Part shown: positions 59,900 through 64,000 of the stretch, piece after piece
How the letters are laid out: each line of letters opens with the position of its first letter
Position numbering within the stretch: position 1 is the stretch's first letter
Assembly: GCF_020382885.2 (NCBI RefSeq)
Contig: NC_058516.1
Span: forward strand, 10,593,902-10,657,901
Direction: 5' to 3'
DNA from: Scatophagus argus
Lineage: Eukaryota; Chordata; Actinopteri; Scatophagidae
DNA length: 64,000 bases
Notes under the pieces: generated by a model
The model's input: only the letters and a program-made list of their open reading frames with translations
Told to the model about the DNA's origin: nothing
Databases searched by the model: none
Translations under genes and position numbers: made by a program

Positions 59900-61200
59900 G
59901 CAATATGTCCTTCAAAATAAGTGGTTTTTCTCAATAGTTTAGCAAACGCTGTTATCACTATCAGAAAGGATGAATGAATGAGGGAATACTTTTAAATAAG
60001 AATGACTAAATTAGAAATTAATCAATAATGCACCACACGGTATTTTAGTCAATGATTATAGTTAAAATGTAAGATTCAGAGATTGTACTTTGATGCCTTT
60101 CAGAGTCAGGTTTATTGTTTTTAATTTGCTGTCTATTTATATATGTGCCACAAATATAAAATTTGTTTTAAAAATGTGTATCAAATAGCCTTCCATACAT
60201 GGACTTCCTGTAAAGCATTTGGCTCCACAATGCCATTTGAATAGGTATGAAGGTTTTGAGAGCAAAAAATACACTCCTGACTTAAGAGCTATTATATGAT
60301 ACACGGTGTTCTGTGTTGGCTTTAACAGCAACCCTACTGTCCTTAATAAAATCTACACATAGCTGAAAATGTAGTTAATTAAAACCAACTTAAATTTATA
60401 CAAATACTTAACAACATAGCCAAAGTTTCAAACTTGCTTTAAAATGAAAAATAAAATCATTTGATGGCATTTTACTCTATTCGAAAAGACTCTAAATTGC
60501 ATGTGTTTTTTGAAGAAAAAGTTGAACATCTCTTTCGAAAGGGTTTTATTTTGAACCTTATAACCGGATGCAGTGGTTATTACTATAGCAACATTGACAC
60601 TTGTGTTTCAAAAGAACCCGCCGAAAAGCGTATCCAGGAAACAGAGGATGGACAAATGAATGAAAACATTTCCCTCCGGAAACATAGAATCATGGATTGT
60701 AGTTCTGACCCTTCTGACCCCACCAAAGGTTTGCCTTAACAAACCAGTGTCTTAATAATACAATCATTACTTTTATTTAATTTTTGTAGCAATGATTTAT
60801 TAAATATCTCTACAAACAAACTCTACAAAAGATACATCGTGCGATTTCGCTGTCCTAACGAGGCATCAAATTTCACAGTACACGAATTGCTTCCCACAGT
60901 TACAATTAAAAGTACAAGATGATGTTAATATAGGTTGTGTTTTCACGGAAACTCCCATGTGGGGAAAAGAGCGTAATCTGTATGAGATTTAAAAAAAAAA
61001 ATAATTTCAGCACCATCTAAGTGGACAGCACCCTTGAGGTGTCCCAAGGTGTCACCCCACGCCCCCACGCCACACATACATACATATCAACACACAAGCC
61101 ATATAAACCTCATAGATCATTCTCTCATTTCATTATACGAGGTGTCGTTCAAGTCATTGCAGAATGTGTCTTTGGTGCGCCATCAAACAGAGCAAACAAA
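59900..61200. other. Spacer between the tubgcp3 and atp11a promoters
   Basis: Mostly AT-rich with no conserved frame apart from the doubtful open frame at 60461-60739. Confidence 0.5.
60461..60739 (+). other. 92-codon open frame of unknown standing with an X-box-like site
   Basis: A frame of 92 codons lies between the two head-to-head promoters. I do not recognise the protein (starts MMAFYSIRKD, ends DPSDPTKGLP). Inside it, GGTTATTACTATAGCAAC (about 60574-60591) carries one good RFX half-site (GTTGC on the other strand). A coding exon, a promoter element or chance are all possible. Confidence 0.2.
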
Positions 61201-61256
61201 TCAATCACCTAATGAACCGAAACGTCCGATCGATTACTCACTAAAAACTTTTAGAA

Positions 61257-61703
61257 TGCGCATGCGCTCACCTATGGACGTAGCCACCACCTGGCTGCTC
61301 ATGACGTAGAAGAGAGGAAAGCTCCTTTTACCGCGGCGCGCGACAAGAAGATTATCGGTACACGCGCGCAGAGGGGAGAGGCAGCTCGAGAGAGGTGGAG
61401 AGACTTGATACTAGTTTCATGTCACTCTCATAGGAAGAACAGCGCACTGGTCTCTGCCTGTGTCAACTGTCCTGAGCCGCACAGGCAGACACTCCTTCCG
61501 CTGCCAGTAAACCTTGTTACAGTTGTTGGACCGATACTTTTTCACATTCAGGAAGAACAAACGGAGAGTGAGAGTCATGGACAAACGAGGAGAATTCAAC
61601 AGAAGTTAGCGCCGACAGTAAAGTAACGTTTGGAAAAAATAAAAAATAAACGCTTCAAAAAAGAAAAAGAAGAGGGAGTGTCCGGAGAAGAACGAGAAAC
61701 AGG
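61257..61703 (+). promoter_or_regulatory. atp11a: atp11a promoter and 5' UTR with NRF1 motif
   Basis: A perfect NRF1 palindrome TGCGCATGCGC lies at 61257-61267. GC-rich text follows (CCGCGGCGCGCGACAAG, ACACGCGCGCAGAGG at 61330-61375). No TATA box is seen, so this is a CpG-type promoter. The transcription start is probably within 61330-61450. Confidence 0.65.
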
Positions 61704-61748
61704 ATGGGGATGGATTTCAGTACTCTTCGAACCCTCATCAGCAGATAT
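61704..61748 (+). CDS. atp11a: Phospholipid-transporting ATPase 11A, first coding exon
   Basis: ATP11A is a P4-type ATPase that flips phosphatidylserine and phosphatidylethanolamine to the inner plasma-membrane leaflet. The exon reads MGMDFSTLRTLISRY and ends in TAT|GTAAGT. It matches the human start MDCSLVRTLVHRY in length and pattern, unlike ATP11B or ATP11C. Two in-frame ATGs (61704, 61710) are possible starts; the second fits the human start. The remaining exons are right of the window. The tubgcp3 neighbour supports the call. Confidence 0.75.
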
Positions 61749-64000
61749 GTAAGTTTTTAAAAGCGTTCTCGTCCTCCGTTTGTAACCGACTCTCGGTGTT
61801 CTTATCCTCTCTGCCGAAGCGCTTTACAGTTTACGAGGATACGCAGAAAACGCGTGCGCTTTCCTCGCTTATTGGTTTCAAATTCCACCGTAGCGGCTAC
61901 TTATCCGGATTAAGTTTCACTCACGGAGAGAAGTGGAAGGAAGCTCATTGTGAAATGATTGGTTGACGCTAGAAATAATAATAAAAAACGAAATAATGTT
62001 ACAATAATAATACGTTTGCACAAACGTATTATTATTCTAACATTATTACAACGTTATTATAATTGTTCGACAGGAGTGCGTAGGCGCTCAGATAACACTA
62101 ACTCCGGTTCGAAAATAGCCTAAATTTATAATCAATTTACAATTTTACATCAATCATTCCTTCACCTTGAATTACATACCTATTTTAAAAGGTAACTTTA
62201 TGATGACAGTAATTTTTGGCGAACTATTTATGTCGAAAATTTAGACAAGAGTAAGTTCAGTATCATCTGTGTTAAAACGTCAGATTCTTGAATGGGATTT
62301 GGTGCATATAAAATTTGTCAGTTATTTGGAATCTGGAGGTGATATTTCAAGTGTTTACACACATAAACATTCAACCTTCAATCAGTGAAACACGCTGGGA
62401 CTTGAATAAGTAAAAGGTTGAAGCCATCTATCATTATCACCAGTTGTAATGTGGTATCCGGGAGAGAAGGGATACATATCCAGTCATGACACAACATGCC
62501 AAGAGTTGCAGACGGACAGCAATTATCCTTCACCACAAGCCAGTGAAAAGGTGAAGCCGATGCACTTTTTGAGCCAGCAGCAGCTTAATTTGGTAGTTTT
62601 AACCTGTTTTGTGTCGGATAGAACAACTTTGATGGGTGCTTTTGTTGTGTGCAGTCACATGAATTATGTAATCCAGTTTTTTTTTTCCCCTGCGAGCCAA
62701 ATCGATGGGCAGCAGCGAAGCAGCCGGCCTGTATGGCTGCGAGTTGCATTAGAACCCCGCATGGTAATGTGCTTGACAATAATCCAGACAGAGCAAGCCC
62801 TGCTCACATGAGAGCCAGCGAGGTTTATACACCCGGCTCCATGCTCAGCTGAGGCTTAGACACGGCCTCCCAAATGGCTGATAAAATAAAATCCCTGCTG
62901 TGTCGTAGGGGGAGAAGTGGAACTTTACAGGAAGAAGAAACAGCCTGTGACTGCTAGGATGTGGGATGCTGATGAGGTCTGCTGCTGTAATTGATCTGGA
63001 TAACTGCTTTAGACAAATGGGTTTAGGGTTAAATTGATTGTATTGCAGCTACAAAAAAAACCCAGATGCAGAGGGAGAGACTCCTGAATGCTTAAGATCA
63101 GGGTTAGGAACATTTATCTGGCTGTCAATACTGGGCCTTTATGAAATATCAGTCAATACTGGAAGTCAGCGGGATGATGGAGGATCCTCCCTCTGACCAC
63201 AGCTAATTAGAAATGCAGTCTTGATTTAAAACCTAATCTATCTATGTTCATGTGATATGGCAGTGATTTGTAGTTGTTGTTTTTATTTTTTCTATATTAA
63301 AGGAGATAAAAAAAAAAAAACAGAAGTGTTGCCAAATCTTTACAACAAGGTGTGAATGTATCACACTGGAACCATATAATATGGAGCAGAACATCCCCTG
63401 GTATTGATGGTAATAACAGATTTGTCTTTTTTTTTTGAGAGCTTTTCCACCATTGGTTTGTATGTGTTGCTTATTTGTGGCTTTTATTGAGGAACCAGAC
63501 GGCTTTGTGGGCCGACAGCCGTTACACTTTTGAGCTTGTTCTTTGTTCACTGAACTGATCCAAAAACAGCAATTCACATGCAGGGTTATTTTTATTTATT
63601 TTTAATTTTGTGTGCAGTTATTTCACAATAACGTGAAACAAAATGAAAAACATAATCAAGCTGACTCTGTTGGGACAAACTTGAGGACTGAAATCTGAAA
63701 GAACATTTTGCTCAAGAATTTTTTCTTTTTGGATCTTGCAAAAAAAAAATTAAAACTAATTTGGAATTTATCATAAATAAATACATGTCCTAAAAATGAA
63801 TTAAACTCATCTGATTACATTTTATGTGAGCCTCAACTCCAAATTGAAATAATAATTAATGAAGACACAGGTGGAGACCCACACTCAGAGTTTATCCAAT
63901 TTCAAAAGAATTAAACTGTAGCCTTTGATCATATTAATTGGACTTAGAGTGGACCATAAAGGAGCAGTCTGTCTATTTGATGAAATGATGAGAATGCTGA
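61749..64000 (+). other. atp11a: Intron 1 of atp11a (partial)
   Basis: No conserved frame. It contains a 50-bp near-perfect palindrome (61995-62044) and A/T runs. Confidence 0.6.
61995..62044. repeat. Near-perfect 50-bp palindrome in atp11a intron 1
   Basis: Two 24-bp arms (AATAATAATACGTTTG core) match as reverse complements at 23 of 24 positions, with a two-base centre (CA). Confidence 0.9.

Overview
The window looks like ray-finned fish (teleost) nuclear DNA. It holds vertebrate genes with short GT-AG introns, dense CA/GT microsatellites, fish-type DNA transposon, LINE and SINE remnants, and CpG-rich promoters. Nothing bacterial, organellar or CRISPR-like is seen.

Layout. (1) 1-10.6 kb: radixin (rdx, +), from its second coding exon to the stop at 7889, with several poly(A) signals in a long 3' tail. 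(2) 10.7-25.2 kb: zc3h12c (Regnase-3, -), tail to tail with rdx. Its 970-codon frame spans five coding exons; the UTRs are long and the likely promoter lies in a CpG-rich stretch near 24.5-25.2 kb. This pair matches the human ZC3H12C-RDX order on 11q22 (from memory). (3) 25.2-46.3 kb: an accessory, gene-poor stretch. It holds an orphan 83-bp GABA-A receptor gamma-type exon, LINE and tRNA-like SINE pieces, a broken STAT1-like gene copy whose end is duplicated, a 3.4-kb satellite of 42- and 52-bp units with a 1.5-kb higher-order repeat, a CCAAT/TATA promoter on the minus strand followed by small exon-like blocks, a 76-bp inverted-repeat pair and a short MITE. (4) 46.3-59.9 kb: tubgcp3 (gamma-tubulin complex component 3, -), 23 coding exons whose phases all agree and give 899 residues. 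(5) 61.2-64 kb: promoter, first exon and part of intron 1 of atp11a (+), head to head with tubgcp3 as in human 13q34 (from memory).

The three complete or nearly complete genes are not a functional cluster: rdx links membrane to actin, zc3h12c is an RNase that restrains inflammatory mRNAs, tubgcp3 nucleates microtubules and atp11a flips phospholipids. The notable architecture is a join between two conserved gene blocks, filled with a STAT1-like fossil and a young-looking satellite. Exon borders were placed by eye from splice sites, reading frame and remembered human protein sequences, so single-base errors are possible.
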